From positions 3,121,594 to 3,185,593 of the forward strand of contig NZ_CP135076.1 of NCBI RefSeq assembly GCF_032229225.1: a stretch of 64,000 bases of DNA, in the 5' to 3' direction. Shown here piece after piece: positions 40,827 through 49,783 of the stretch. The stretch comes from Stakelama saccharophila (lineage in GTDB: Bacteria > Pseudomonadota > Alphaproteobacteria > Sphingomonadales > Sphingomonadaceae). The first letter of the stretch is position 1. Each line of letters opens with the position of its first letter. Made by a program: the position numbers and the translations under genes. The notes under the pieces were generated by a model. The model had not been told where the DNA came from and searched no databases. It saw only the letters and a program-made list of their open reading frames with translations.

Positions 40827-43508
40827 ATGCTGAAATATCCCGGTCTGGCCGCCGCCCTGCTGCTCGCTACCGCGCCCGCGGCGATCGCCGCGCAGCAGGC
40901 CGATCCGCAAAACGACACGGAAGAAGAAACAGCTTCCGGCGGTGGCGAGCCGGTCGACGAGATCGTGGTCACCGCCAACCGGGAAAGGGGCGCCGTGATC
41001 GGCGACATCCCACCCGAAGAACAGCTCGATGCCGGCGACATCCGCTCCTATGGCGCGGCATCGGTGTCCGAATTGCTCGACGCGCTGTCGCCGCAGACAT
41101 CGAGCGGACGAGGGCGCAGCTCGGGCCGGCCGGTCGTGCTGCTGAACGGCCAACGCATTTCCGGCTTCTCCGAAATCCGCGATCTGCCGACCGAGGCGAT
41201 CGAGCGTGTCGACATCCTGCCCGAAGAGGTCGCGCTGAAATACGGCTATCGCGCCGACCAGCGGGTCGTGAACTTCGTCCTGCGCGAACATTTCAAGGCC
41301 TATACCGCCGATCTCGACGAAAAGGTGCCGACGGGCGGCGGCTCCAACAATTTCGAGGCGGAAGCCGACTATGTCGCGATTGACGGCGACCAGCGGCTGA
41401 ATATCGACCTGGAGGCGGAGCGGACCTCGAAACTGCTGGAGAGCGAACGCGACATCGTCGCCGCCGAGACCGATTCCCCCTATGACCTGTTCGGCAACGT
41501 CGTCGGCGCCGATGGCGGAGAGATCGATCCGGCCCTGAGCGCACAAGCGGGCCAGCCGGTCACGCAGGCGGGGGTTCCCGCCGGCAACACCCGTCCGTCG
41601 CTCGGCGATTTCGCCGCCACGGCGGGCGCGACCAACGTCACCGACACCACGCGCTACCGCACGTTGCAGCCGTCCAGCCAGCGCTACAGCCTCAACGCCA
41701 TCCTCGCCCGTCCGCTGGGCGACATGTCGGCCACCGGCAACATCCGGCTGGAACAGGAAAATACGCAGGCGTTGCAGGGCCTGGCCGGCTTCGCGCTCGA
41801 CCTGCCCGCCGCCAATCCGTTCTCGCCCTTCGCGAACGACGTGACGCTCTATCGGTATGCGCGTCCTGCCGATCCACTGGATCGCAAGTCGGAAAGCTTT
41901 ACCGGGCACGGCGGCGTCACGCTCAACGGCCAGTTCTCCGGCTGGCAATGGTCCGCCACGGGCAATTATGACCGTGCCGTCACCGAGACGCGAACCGATC
42001 GCGGCGTGGATACGACCGCGTTGCAGGCCGCACTCACCGCCGGCGATCCGGGTGCCAACCCCTTCGACCTGCTGGCCCCGCCGGTGCTGACCGACCGCGC
42101 ACGCTCGGTTTCCAGCACGGGAAGCATCGATACGCTGATCAACGGCAGCCCGCTTTCGCTGCCGGCGGGCGAGGTGTCGACCTCTTTGAAGACCGAGTTC
42201 GAAACCAGCGACCTGAAGAGTGAATCGACCACCGGCGGCATCTTCCAGTCGCGCCGGATCGGTCGCGACCGCGCCAATGCGCAGTTGAACGTCGACGTGC
42301 CGATCGCGCGGGAAAGCCGCGGCGTGCTGTCGGCGCTCGGCAATCTGTCGATCAACGGCAATGCACAGGTCGCCGAACTGTCGGACTTCGGCACGCTGAC
42401 GTCGCTGGGCGGCGGCTTTCACTGGGAGCCGGTCGACCCGGTCCGCATGACCGTCAGCTATACCCAGGAAGAAGGCGCACCTTCGGCAAGCCAGCTAAAC
42501 AATCCCGTCATCTCCACCCCCAACACGCGCATCTTCGACTATGTCACCGGTCAGACGGTGGACGTGACGGCGATATCCGGCGGCAATGCCGGCCTCAGCG
42601 CCGACAATCGCCATGTGCTGAAGGTCGGCCTGGACTGGAAACCGCTGGAAGGCGACCAGGACCTGCGCATCTCCACCGAATATATCCGCGAGCGGATCGA
42701 CGATCCCATCGCGTCCTTCCCGTCCGCCACCGCGGAGATTGAAGCCGCCTTTCCCGACCGGTTCGTTCGCGATTCCTCGGGCATGCTGGTTCAGGTCGAT
42801 CGCCGCCCGGTGAACTTCCAGCAATCGCGGCGGCAACAGCTTCGCTGGGGCATCGATTTCCGCAAGCGGCTCCAGGCCGAGACGCCGCAGCAACCACCAC
42901 AAGCGCAGGGCGAGCGGAAGAACGGCGATGGCGGACAGCAGGCCGGGAACGGTTCGGACGGCGGCGAGCAGCGGTCGGGTCGGCGTGGCGGGCGCGGTGG
43001 CGGCGGACGCCACGGGCGCCGCGGCGGCCGGCTGGATTTCAGCGTTTTCCACACCATCCATCTCGAGGACAAGATCTTCATCCGCGACGGCGTGGCGCCG
43101 CTGGACCTGCTGAACGGTTCGGCGACGGGCGACAACGGCGGCCAGCCCCGGCACGAGATCGAGGCGCGCGCCGGTTACTTCAAGAACGGGCTCGGTCTGC
43201 GCGCCGAGGCGAGCTGGCAAAGCGCGACCACGGTGGACGGCGGCGTTTCGGGCGGGGATTCCCTGCGCTTTTCCGACCTCGCCACCTTCGACCTGCGGAT
43301 CTTCGCCAATCTGGGCGAACAGCGATCGCTGGTGCGCGACCATTCCTGGCTGCGCGGGACCCGCGTCAGCCTGAGCGTCGACAACATCTTCAATGCCCGG
43401 CAAGAGGTGACGACCCCCGACGGCACCGTGCCGCTGAGCTATCAGCCCGGCTATATCGATCCGCTGGGCCGCACGATCCGGATCAGCGTGCGCAAGCTGT
43501 TCTTCTGA
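40827..43508 (+). CDS. TonB-dependent receptor with an Arg/Gly-rich insertion
   Basis: 893 aa from ATG 40827. Signal peptide MLKYPGLAAALLLATAPAAIA, TonB-box-like EIVVTANRERG, plug domain (SVSELLDALSPQ, then GRPVVLLNGQRISG and ERVDILPEEVALKYGY), and a beta-barrel ending in Phe (ISVRKLFF). Around residues 686-737 a stretch of Gln/Pro, then GDGGQQAGNGSDGG, then repeated RGG-type units interrupts the barrel, probably in an extracellular loop or periplasmic turn. It is an outer-membrane importer powered by TonB-ExbBD; substrate unknown. Divergent from a GntR regulator, which suggests a carbohydrate-type substrate rather than iron. Confidence 0.88.
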   Translation: MLKYPGLAAALLLATAPAAIAAQQADPQNDTEEETASGGGEPVDEIVVTANRERGAVIGDIPPEEQLDAGDIRSYGAASVSELLDALSPQTSSGRGRSSGRPVVLLNGQRISGFSEIRDLPTEAIERVDILPEEVALKYGYRADQRVVNFVLREHFKAYTADLDEKVPTGGGSNNFEAEADYVAIDGDQRLNIDLEAERTSKLLESERDIVAAETDSPYDLFGNVVGADGGEIDPALSAQAGQPVTQAGVPAGNTRPSLGDFAATAGATNVTDTTRYRTLQPSSQRYSLNAILARPLGDMSATGNIRLEQENTQALQGLAGFALDLPAANPFSPFANDVTLYRYARPADPLDRKSESFTGHGGVTLNGQFSGWQWSATGNYDRAVTETRTDRGVDTTALQAALTAGDPGANPFDLLAPPVLTDRARSVSSTGSIDTLINGSPLSLPAGEVSTSLKTEFETSDLKSESTTGGIFQSRRIGRDRANAQLNVDVPIARESRGVLSALGNLSINGNAQVAELSDFGTLTSLGGGFHWEPVDPVRMTVSYTQEEGAPSASQLNNPVISTPNTRIFDYVTGQTVDVTAISGGNAGLSADNRHVLKVGLDWKPLEGDQDLRISTEYIRERIDDPIASFPSATAEIEAAFPDRFVRDSSGMLVQVDRRPVNFQQSRRQQLRWGIDFRKRLQAETPQQPPQAQGERKNGDGGQQAGNGSDGGEQRSGRRGGRGGGGRHGRRGGRLDFSVFHTIHLEDKIFIRDGVAPLDLLNGSATGDNGGQPRHEIEARAGYFKNGLGLRAEASWQSATTVDGGVSGGDSLRFSDLATFDLRIFANLGEQRSLVRDHSWLRGTRVSLSVDNIFNARQEVTTPDGTVPLSYQPGYIDPLGRTIRISVRKLFF

Positions 43509-43512
43509 CGCG

Positions 43513-44418
43513 TCACTCGCCGAACGTGCCGCGACGGTAGAGCAGCGTGATCGCCACGCGGCGGTTGCGCGGGTCGGCCGGGTTGTCGGCGATCATCGGC
43601 TCGCGGTCGGCAACGCCCTCGATCCGGTCGAAGCGGTCGCCGCCGACGCCGCCCTCGGCCAGCCGCCTGCGCGTCGCCTCTGCCCGGCCGCTCGACAGCA
43701 TCCAGTTGTTCATGTTGGTCGGGTCGCCGTAAGCGAGGCTGTCGGTGTGGCCGCGAATCATGATCGGGTTCGCCATCGGCGCGATCGTTTCCGCGATCAT
43801 GCCGATCAGCTTGTCGGCCTCCGGCACCAGTTGCGTCGTGCCCAGCGCGAACATCGAATAATCGGCATCGTCGACAAGGTCGATGCGCATGCCGTCGCGG
43901 GTTGCGACGAAGCGCACATGATCGGCGAGCTTCGCCAGCTTGGGCGAGTTCGCGATGCGCTCGCGGATTTGGCGTTGCAGCTTGTCGAAATTGCGCTTGT
44001 CTTCGGCGGCGAGATCGCGGCGGCTGCGCAGTGTGCCTTCCTCGCCGGACCCTTCCTTGATGCCGCCGCGGGCGTTGATCGGGACGGTCAGCGAACGCGT
44101 GCCGGTCTGCGTCGCGCGGTGCGGATAATTGTCCTTGTCGACCAGCGAGGAGCCGCCGAACATGCCGTTCGAGCCGGCACTGTTCTGCTTCAGTTCGACC
44201 AGCGTCGGCGTGAAATAGTCGGCCAGCGCCTTGCGCTGCTTCTCGGTCGTGGCGCCGAGCAGCCAGAGGAGCAGGAAGAAGGCCATCATCGCCGTCACGA
44301 AATCGGCATAAGCGACTTTCCATGCGCCGCCGTGATGGCCGCCATGTCCTTCGACATAGACCTTCTTGACGATCACCTTGGGCGGCTGGTTGGAGCCGTG
44401 TGGTGCCCGCGCGGCCAT
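43513..44418 (-). CDS. motB: Flagellar stator protein MotB
   Basis: 301 aa. Short cytoplasmic start with a His/Gly-rich stretch (VEGHGGHHGGAWK), then the single membrane helix VAYADFVTAMMAFFLLLWLL holding the proton-carrying Asp. A plug/linker follows, then a C-terminal OmpA-like peptidoglycan-binding domain with RGHTDSLAYGD and NNWMLSSGRAEATRRRL. It anchors the MotA4-MotB2 proton channel. Immediately downstream of motA (3 nt gap). Convergent with the TonB-dependent receptor. Confidence 0.93.
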   Translation of the reverse strand: MAARAPHGSNQPPKVIVKKVYVEGHGGHHGGAWKVAYADFVTAMMAFFLLLWLLGATTEKQRKALADYFTPTLVELKQNSAGSNGMFGGSSLVDKDNYPHRATQTGTRSLTVPINARGGIKEGSGEEGTLRSRRDLAAEDKRNFDKLQRQIRERIANSPKLAKLADHVRFVATRDGMRIDLVDDADYSMFALGTTQLVPEADKLIGMIAETIAPMANPIMIRGHTDSLAYGDPTNMNNWMLSSGRAEATRRRLAEGGVGGDRFDRIEGVADREPMIADNPADPRNRRVAITLLYRRGTFGE

Positions 44419-44421
44419 GGA

Positions 44422-45285
44422 TCAGCGCCCCCTGAGGCCGTCGAACACCTCGCCGAAACCGGGCTGGTTCGCGTGCTGGATGCCCGAGCGGGCGGCCTCG
44501 ATCACCAGCGGCTGCGGGTGGCCGTGGAGCGACGCGATGATGATCTGCTTGACCACGTGATAGATCGCGGCATCGGCATCGATGACCTGTTTCAGGCGCG
44601 ATGCGAGCGGGCCGACGATACCGTAAGCAAGCAGCACGCCCATGAAGGTGCCGACCAGCGCCGAGCCGATCATCCCGCCCAGAATGGACGGCGGCTTGTC
44701 GATCGAGCCCATCGTCTTCACCACACCCAGTACGGCGGCGACGATGCCGAGCGCCGGCAGCGCGTCGCTGAGCGACTGGAGCGTGATCTGCGGCCCTTCC
44801 ACCTCGTGATGGTGGGTGCGGATCGCGTTATCCATCACCTCTTCGACCGCATGCACGTCGAGCGTGCCGGACGACACCACGATCAGGCGCAGCGTGTCGG
44901 CGATCAGGTTGACCAGCGTCTTGTCGGCCAGCAGGCGCGGATATTCGACGAAGATGGCGGAAGACTGCGGCTCCTCGACATGCGGCTCCAGCGCGATGGG
45001 GCCGTCGGTGCGCAGCATCTTCATCAGCTTGGAGACCAGGAAGATGGTGTCGAGATAGTCCTGTTTCTTGTATTTCGGACCCTTGAGCACCTTGACCAGG
45101 CCGGAACCGAGCGCCTTCAGTTCCTTCGTCGAATTGCCGATGATCAGCGCGCCGACGGCGGCGCCGCCGATGATGATCATCTCGTGCGGAATCGCCTCCA
45201 TCACGGGTCCGAGCGCGCCCCCGGTGAAGACGAAGCCGCCGAACACCATGACGAGCAGGACGACAAGGCCGATTGCTGGAAACAT
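44422..45285 (-). CDS. motA: Flagellar motor protein MotA
   Basis: 287 aa, the four-helix proton-channel subunit that turns the rotor. N-terminal helix FPAIGLVVLLVMVFGGFVFTGG, the second (MIIIGGAAVGALIIGN), a large cytoplasmic loop with charged residues (RLLADKTLVNLIADTLRLIV), and the last two helices in LPALGIVAAVLGVVKTMGSI and IGSALVGTFMGVLLAYGIVG. The proline of the proton pathway is visible in ALPALGIVAA. Motif spacing matches standard MotA. Start at ATG 45285; weak ribosome site. Confidence 0.92.
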   Translation of the reverse strand: MFPAIGLVVLLVMVFGGFVFTGGALGPVMEAIPHEMIIIGGAAVGALIIGNSTKELKALGSGLVKVLKGPKYKKQDYLDTIFLVSKLMKMLRTDGPIALEPHVEEPQSSAIFVEYPRLLADKTLVNLIADTLRLIVVSSGTLDVHAVEEVMDNAIRTHHHEVEGPQITLQSLSDALPALGIVAAVLGVVKTMGSIDKPPSILGGMIGSALVGTFMGVLLAYGIVGPLASRLKQVIDADAAIYHVVKQIIIASLHGHPQPLVIEAARSGIQHANQPGFGEVFDGLRGR

Positions 45286-45394
45286 AAACGTCAGAAACCC
45301 CGCTGCTAGGTGCGCGCCATCGCGCCATGCGACGGCGCCGTGGCAATCCGTGTCGGCCTCGCACCCTCGCCCATCTTGGTTACGAAATCGGTAA

Positions 45395-46285
45395 TCACCG
45401 CAGATAATCGAACAGCGACAATCCCTCGAGCTTGGTGAAGCTCGCCTGGGTCGCCTGCAGCGCCGTCAGCGTCTTCTGCAGGTTGGCGATCGCAGACGTG
45501 ACATCGGTATCCTCCAGCGCGGAACGTTGCGCCTCGCGGTCGGTCGCCACGTCCTGGAGGCGTGCGCTTTCAAGCTCCAGGCGCGCGCCCCGTGCGCCGA
45601 TCGACGCCTGGGCGGTCGTCACCTGCTGCATCGCCTTTTCCAGCGTCGTGATCGAATCGCCGGTGCTGGCGCCCGACCGCACCTTGGCGGCGAGATCGGA
45701 AATGGCGGCGAAGATGTCGACGCCGCCGCCGGCGCCGGAAAACAGCTTCTCGCCATCGGTCGACACCGCCATGGAATCTTCGGCGTCGATCGGCACCGTC
45801 GCTTCCGGGCCCGAGCCGGCATAGGTGATGGCTCCCGACGCATCGCGGGTGAAGGCGGTGGTGCCCCCCGTCCCCGCGAACAGGGGCTGGCCGCGCGAAT
45901 CCTTGGTATTGGCCAGCGACAATACGTCGTCGAGGATTGCGTCCAGCGTCGCTGCGATGCCTTCGCGGTCACTGTCGGAATAGGTGCCGTTATTGGCCTG
46001 TACGGCGAATTCGCTGACCCGCTGCAACTGGCTCGTGATGCCGGACAGAGTCGTATCCGCCTGGTCGAGGGAAGCCTGCGCGGTCTTGATGTTGCGTCCG
46101 TAAGCGGTGTCGTCGGCGGCAAGCCGGTTGAGCACGCTGACCCGTTGGAAGGCGAGCGTATCTTCCGCCGCGCTGGTGAAGCGCTTGGTGGTCGCAATCT
46201 GGGTCTGCAGCTTGTCCGCCTGCGCGTTCAGCGTGTCGAGCCGGCTGATCGAGCGATCATAGAATTGGGTGGTGGAAATCCGCAT
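45395..46285 (-). CDS. flgL: Hook-filament junction protein FlgL (HAP3)
   Basis: 296 aa, flagellin-like helical protein linking FlgK to the filament. N-terminal coil MRISTTQFYDRSISRLDTLN, with LSGITSQLQRVSEFAVQANNG and SDREGIAATLDAILDDVLSLAN in the D1 region, and a C-terminal coil with LQKTLTALQATQASFTKLEG. Lies 5 nt after flgK, last gene of the flgB-flgL cluster. Lengths and ends are normal. Secreted by the flagellar export apparatus. Confidence 0.9.
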   Translation of the reverse strand: MRISTTQFYDRSISRLDTLNAQADKLQTQIATTKRFTSAAEDTLAFQRVSVLNRLAADDTAYGRNIKTAQASLDQADTTLSGITSQLQRVSEFAVQANNGTYSDSDREGIAATLDAILDDVLSLANTKDSRGQPLFAGTGGTTAFTRDASGAITYAGSGPEATVPIDAEDSMAVSTDGEKLFSGAGGGVDIFAAISDLAAKVRSGASTGDSITTLEKAMQQVTTAQASIGARGARLELESARLQDVATDREAQRSALEDTDVTSAIANLQKTLTALQATQASFTKLEGLSLFDYLR

Positions 46286-46290
46286 GCGCC

Positions 46291-47631
46291 TTACCCCATG
46301 TTGAGCAGCGATTGCAGCGTTTCACGCGCGACCTGGATGACGCGGCTGGACGCCTGATAGGCCTGCTGGAAGCGCAAGAGGTCGACCGCTTCCTCGTCGA
46401 GATTGACCGCCGATGCCGAATTCCGCAGCGACACCGCCTTTTCGAGAATGGCCTCCTGCGCATCGACCAGCGTCTCGCGCCCCGACAGCACGGTGGCATT
46501 GTCGGTAACGATGGCGGTGATCCCGTTTTCGAATCCGCCGGTCGTGCGAAGCTCGGCCAGCTTTTCGAGGTTGCCGTTGTCGCGCGCACCGGCACCCGGC
46601 GTCGCAGCGGCGATGTCGGCCGGATCGTCGAGCGCCCGCGACACGGTGCCGGCGCCGTCGGAAATGGCGAACAGCGGCTTGCCCTCGCCGCCGCTCAGAT
46701 CCTCGCCGGGAGCCTGCACGTCGTTCACGCCCTCCACGAAGGCCTGGGCGAGCTGGTCGAGCTTCTGCGAGGTGGCCGCGATGCGCTGGGCGCCGTCCTG
46801 CATGCCGGAAAGCGCGCCGCCATTGGGTTCCAGATAGGAGCGCTCGCCCTGAAAGGTCAGCGAGAATTGGAGGACGCCCTCCTCGTTGCGCGAAAAGTTC
46901 ACCGTACCGGCATGATCGCCCTCCACGAGCGGGCGATCGGCGCTGCCGGCCTTCACGGTCGCGCGGCCGAAGGTGTCGAGCGAGATGCTCACATGCGTAA
47001 GCTCGCTCATCTCCTCCAGGATTCGGTCGCGCTGATCGAGAAGCTGCGCGTGACCGCTATTGTCGGCGGCGGTGCGGCTGAGCGAGCTGTTGATCTTGGC
47101 GAGCGCCTGTGCGGCCTCGTTCAGCTTGGCCGTCGCGAGGCCCGCCTGGTCGTCGATATCCGCCGCGGCGGCATCCAGCAGCCTGCTGCTGCCGGCAAAG
47201 GCGTCGGCCACCGATTCGGCGGCTTCGAGCATGGTAGCGCGCGGTGCCGTTGCCGAGGGATCGGCCGCGACCGCGGTGGCGCTGTTGAAGAACTGGGTCA
47301 GCCGATCGCCGAGCTTGTAATCCGACAGGGCATTGTCGATGCGCTGCAGCGACGTGATGCCGGCCTGGGTGCGCGACAGGTCCGCCGTCGCGACGCGGAC
47401 TTCCGCGATGCGGAACTGATCGACCTGGCGTGACACGCCGTCGACCGAGACGCCCTGGCCGCTGAGCGCGGAACGTGTGCGATAGCTGTTCGACGCGGTG
47501 ATCTCGCGCAGGTCGGTCGTGCGCCGGCTGTAGCCGTCGGTACCGACATTGGCGATATTTTCGGACGTGGTGGTGAGGGCCGTCTGATAGGCCTTCACGC
47601 CACTCGCGCCGATCGACAGCAAATCGCTCAT
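46291..47631 (-). CDS. flgK: Hook-associated protein FlgK (HAP1)
   Basis: 446 aa, joins hook to filament. N-terminal DLLSIGASGVKAYQTALTT followed by the rod/hook signature SENIANVGTDGYSRR, and C-terminal VNLDEEAVDLLRFQQAYQAS typical of the rod-hook-HAP family. At the short end of the family range (usually about 450-550). ATGA overlap with flgJ upstream. Confidence 0.92.
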   Translation of the reverse strand: MSDLLSIGASGVKAYQTALTTTSENIANVGTDGYSRRTTDLREITASNSYRTRSALSGQGVSVDGVSRQVDQFRIAEVRVATADLSRTQAGITSLQRIDNALSDYKLGDRLTQFFNSATAVAADPSATAPRATMLEAAESVADAFAGSSRLLDAAAADIDDQAGLATAKLNEAAQALAKINSSLSRTAADNSGHAQLLDQRDRILEEMSELTHVSISLDTFGRATVKAGSADRPLVEGDHAGTVNFSRNEEGVLQFSLTFQGERSYLEPNGGALSGMQDGAQRIAATSQKLDQLAQAFVEGVNDVQAPGEDLSGGEGKPLFAISDGAGTVSRALDDPADIAAATPGAGARDNGNLEKLAELRTTGGFENGITAIVTDNATVLSGRETLVDAQEAILEKAVSLRNSASAVNLDEEAVDLLRFQQAYQASSRVIQVARETLQSLLNMG

Positions 47632-47978
47632 GAGCCGCCATCCTCGCTATCGGTCGGGGGTTCGACACGGGTAACGACCGGATCGGCCGAACCTTGCGCC
47701 CGGCCGAGAAAGTCGGTCATCGCCTCGCCGATGCCGAGCGGCGTCGTCGCCGCCATCGTTTGCGCGAGCTGCTGGTCCTGCATGTCGCGGAACTGCTCGG
47801 TCGCCTTGTTGTCGAAGAGCGGATCGGCAAGGTTCGCCTGGCGCATCGACTTCAGCATCATCCGCACGAAGATCGCCTCGAACTGTTCGCCGGCCTGGTC
47901 GAGATTGGCGCGCGTGTTCAGCCGGCTGCTGTCGCCGGCGACGCCGTCCGGCTTCACGGTGGAAGTCACCCCTTGCAT
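47628..47978 (-). CDS. flgJ: Rod-binding protein FlgJ (N-terminal type, no muramidase)
   Basis: 116 aa, only the rod-capping domain: LDQAGEQFEAIFVRMMLKSMRQANL and FDNKATEQFRDMQDQQLAQTM are its hallmark helices. The glucosaminidase half found in enteric FlgJ is absent; the lytic transglycosylase at 56.9 kb takes that role, as is usual in alphaproteobacteria. ATG 47978 overlaps the flgI stop (TGATG); a GTG 3 nt earlier is possible. Confidence 0.9.
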   Translation of the reverse strand: MQGVTSTVKPDGVAGDSSRLNTRANLDQAGEQFEAIFVRMMLKSMRQANLADPLFDNKATEQFRDMQDQQLAQTMAATTPLGIGEAMTDFLGRAQGSADPVVTRVEPPTDSEDGGS

Positions 47979-49081
47979 CACAGCACCACCAGGTCGGCCT
48001 TGAGCGCGCCGGCCTCCTTCAGCGCCTCGAGGATCGCGACGAGGTCGCTGGGCGAGGCGCCGATGGCGTTCACCGCCTTGACGATGTCGGCCAGCTTCGG
48101 GCCCGGCGCGAACATGAACATCGGGTTGCGCTCCTCGTCGGTGCCGACGACGCTGTCGGAGACGATAGCGGTCCGCCCCTGGCTGAACGGCGCCGGCTGG
48201 CTGACGCGCGGCTGCTCGTCGATGCGCACCGTCAGCTTGCCGTGCGTCACCGCGGCCGGCGCCACGCGTACCGCCGAATTGATGACGACGGTGCCGGTCC
48301 GCGCATTGACGATCACGCGCGCCGGCGCTTCGGCCGGATGCACGTCGACATTCTCGATCTCGCTCATCAGGTTGGCGCGCAGGCCCGCTCCCTGCGGCGC
48401 GGCCACCTGGATGGAGACACCGTCGACGGCGTCGGCGATCCCGCGGCCGAAATGGGCATTGATCGCGGTCGCCACGCGCTGCGCGGTGGTGAAATCGGAT
48501 TCGGCGAGGTTGAACGTCAGATACGGCGTGCTGGCGAACCCCGTGTTCACCGCGCGCTCGACCGTGGCGCCTTCCGGGATGCGTCCCGTGGACGGCACGT
48601 TAACCACGATGGAAGAGCCGTCGGCGCCGTCCGCGCTCAATCCGCCCACGGCGAGGTTGCCCTGCGCCATGGCATAGATCTGGCCGTCGGCGCCGTGGAG
48701 CGGCGACAGGATCAGGCTGCCGCCGCGCAGGCTCTTGGCCTTGCCGAGCGCCGCCACGGTCACGTCGATCCGCTGGCCCGGCTTCGCGAATGCGGGAAGA
48801 TTCGCGGTGATCATCACCGCCGCTGCGTTCTTCAGGCCCGGATTGGCGCCCGGCGGAAGCTGCAGGCCGAAGCGCGAGGCCATGCCCTTCACCGACTGGA
48901 CGGTATATTCGAGATTGTCGTCGCCCGTCCCCGGCAGGCCGACGACAATGCCGTAGCCGACGAGCTGGTTGGAACGGATGCCCTGGAAATTTCCCAGGTC
49001 CTTGACGCGTTCGGCCATGGCCGGCTGGGCCACGACGAGGGTGGCGAGCGCTGCGAGAAGGATGCGGAGCAAGGTTGTCAT
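47978..49081 (-). CDS. flgI: Flagellar P-ring protein FlgI
   Basis: 367 aa, periplasmic protein forming the bushing in the peptidoglycan layer. Signal peptide MTTLLRILLAALATLVVAQPAMA, then RVKDLGNFQGIRSNQLVGYG and VVGLPGTGDDNLEYTVQS, the highly conserved FlgI start, and near the end DLVAILEALKEAGALKADLVVL. GGGGGAAC precedes the ATG. Exported by Sec, not by the flagellar apparatus. Confidence 0.95.
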   Translation of the reverse strand: MTTLLRILLAALATLVVAQPAMAERVKDLGNFQGIRSNQLVGYGIVVGLPGTGDDNLEYTVQSVKGMASRFGLQLPPGANPGLKNAAAVMITANLPAFAKPGQRIDVTVAALGKAKSLRGGSLILSPLHGADGQIYAMAQGNLAVGGLSADGADGSSIVVNVPSTGRIPEGATVERAVNTGFASTPYLTFNLAESDFTTAQRVATAINAHFGRGIADAVDGVSIQVAAPQGAGLRANLMSEIENVDVHPAEAPARVIVNARTGTVVINSAVRVAPAAVTHGKLTVRIDEQPRVSQPAPFSQGRTAIVSDSVVGTDEERNPMFMFAPGPKLADIVKAVNAIGASPSDLVAILEALKEAGALKADLVVL

Positions 49082-49101
49082 GGGTTCCCCCGGAGGCGCC
49101 G

Positions 49102-49782
49102 TCAGAACGGGCTGATGACTTGGAAGAAGCGGCTGAGCCAGCCCTGGCGGGAAGCGCGGGCGACATCGCCCTTGCCGGTATAGGCGATCTGCGCATCGGC
49201 GACGCGGGTCGAGGGCACGCGGTTGTCCGCGGTGATGTCGGCGCGCCGCACGATCCCGCGGATCTCGACATATTCGTCGCCGCGATTGAGCGTCAGCCGC
49301 TTGCGCCCCTGCACCAGCATCGTGCCGTTGGGATAGACCGCCGCGACCGTCACCGTGATCTCGCCCGACAGCGCGTTCGACTGGCCGGCCGACCCGGCGC
49401 CGTCGAACCCGCGCGAGCCGCTGGTGCCGATATCGGTCGGATCGAACAGCGACAGCGGCCCCGTCGTCGGCGGCAGCAGCGAGAATCCGCCATCACTGTC
49501 CAGCGTCGACCCGGCCGATTTCGTCGCCTTGGTCCGTTCGACCAGGACGATGGTGACGGGATCGCCGACCTGCCCGGCGCGCTGTCCCTCGTACAGGCCG
49601 GCGTAACCCTGCGACGGCTGGAAGATCGAGCCGTTGGCCGCAGGCGGCGCCGGCGGCATGGGCAGCGTGCGCGAATAAAGCGGACCGTCGCGATCGCGCG
49701 CCTGCGCACATGGCCCGACGGTGATCGCCGCGACGAGCGCGCCGATGGCGGCGACGGCGGAAAGGAGCGTGCGCATCACCAT
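49102..49782 (-). CDS. flgH: Flagellar L-ring protein FlgH
   Basis: 226 aa from ATG 49782, one base after the flgG stop. Forms the outer-membrane ring around the rod. Family stretches: GSIFQPSQGYAGLYEGQRAG, VGDPVTIVLVERTKA, and near the C-terminus DEYVEIRGIVRRADITADN and SRQGWLSRFFQVISPF. The N-terminus VAAITVGPCAQARDRDG has its only Cys after Pro and so does not match a lipobox; a signal peptidase I site after AQA fits better. FlgH is usually a lipoprotein, so this is unusual. Confidence 0.92.
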   Translation of the reverse strand: MVMRTLLSAVAAIGALVAAITVGPCAQARDRDGPLYSRTLPMPPAPPAANGSIFQPSQGYAGLYEGQRAGQVGDPVTIVLVERTKATKSAGSTLDSDGGFSLLPPTTGPLSLFDPTDIGTSGSRGFDGAGSAGQSNALSGEITVTVAAVYPNGTMLVQGRKRLTLNRGDEYVEIRGIVRRADITADNRVPSTRVADAQIAYTGKGDVARASRQGWLSRFFQVISPF

Positions 49783-49783
49783 C

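Noticed and set aside
43747..45309. 520-aa open frame on the plus strand opposite motA/motB
   Set aside because: Antisense shadow; motA and motB have clear motifs in the other direction.
46312..47433. 373-aa plus-strand frame opposite flgK
   Set aside because: Shadow of flgK; basic, motif-free.
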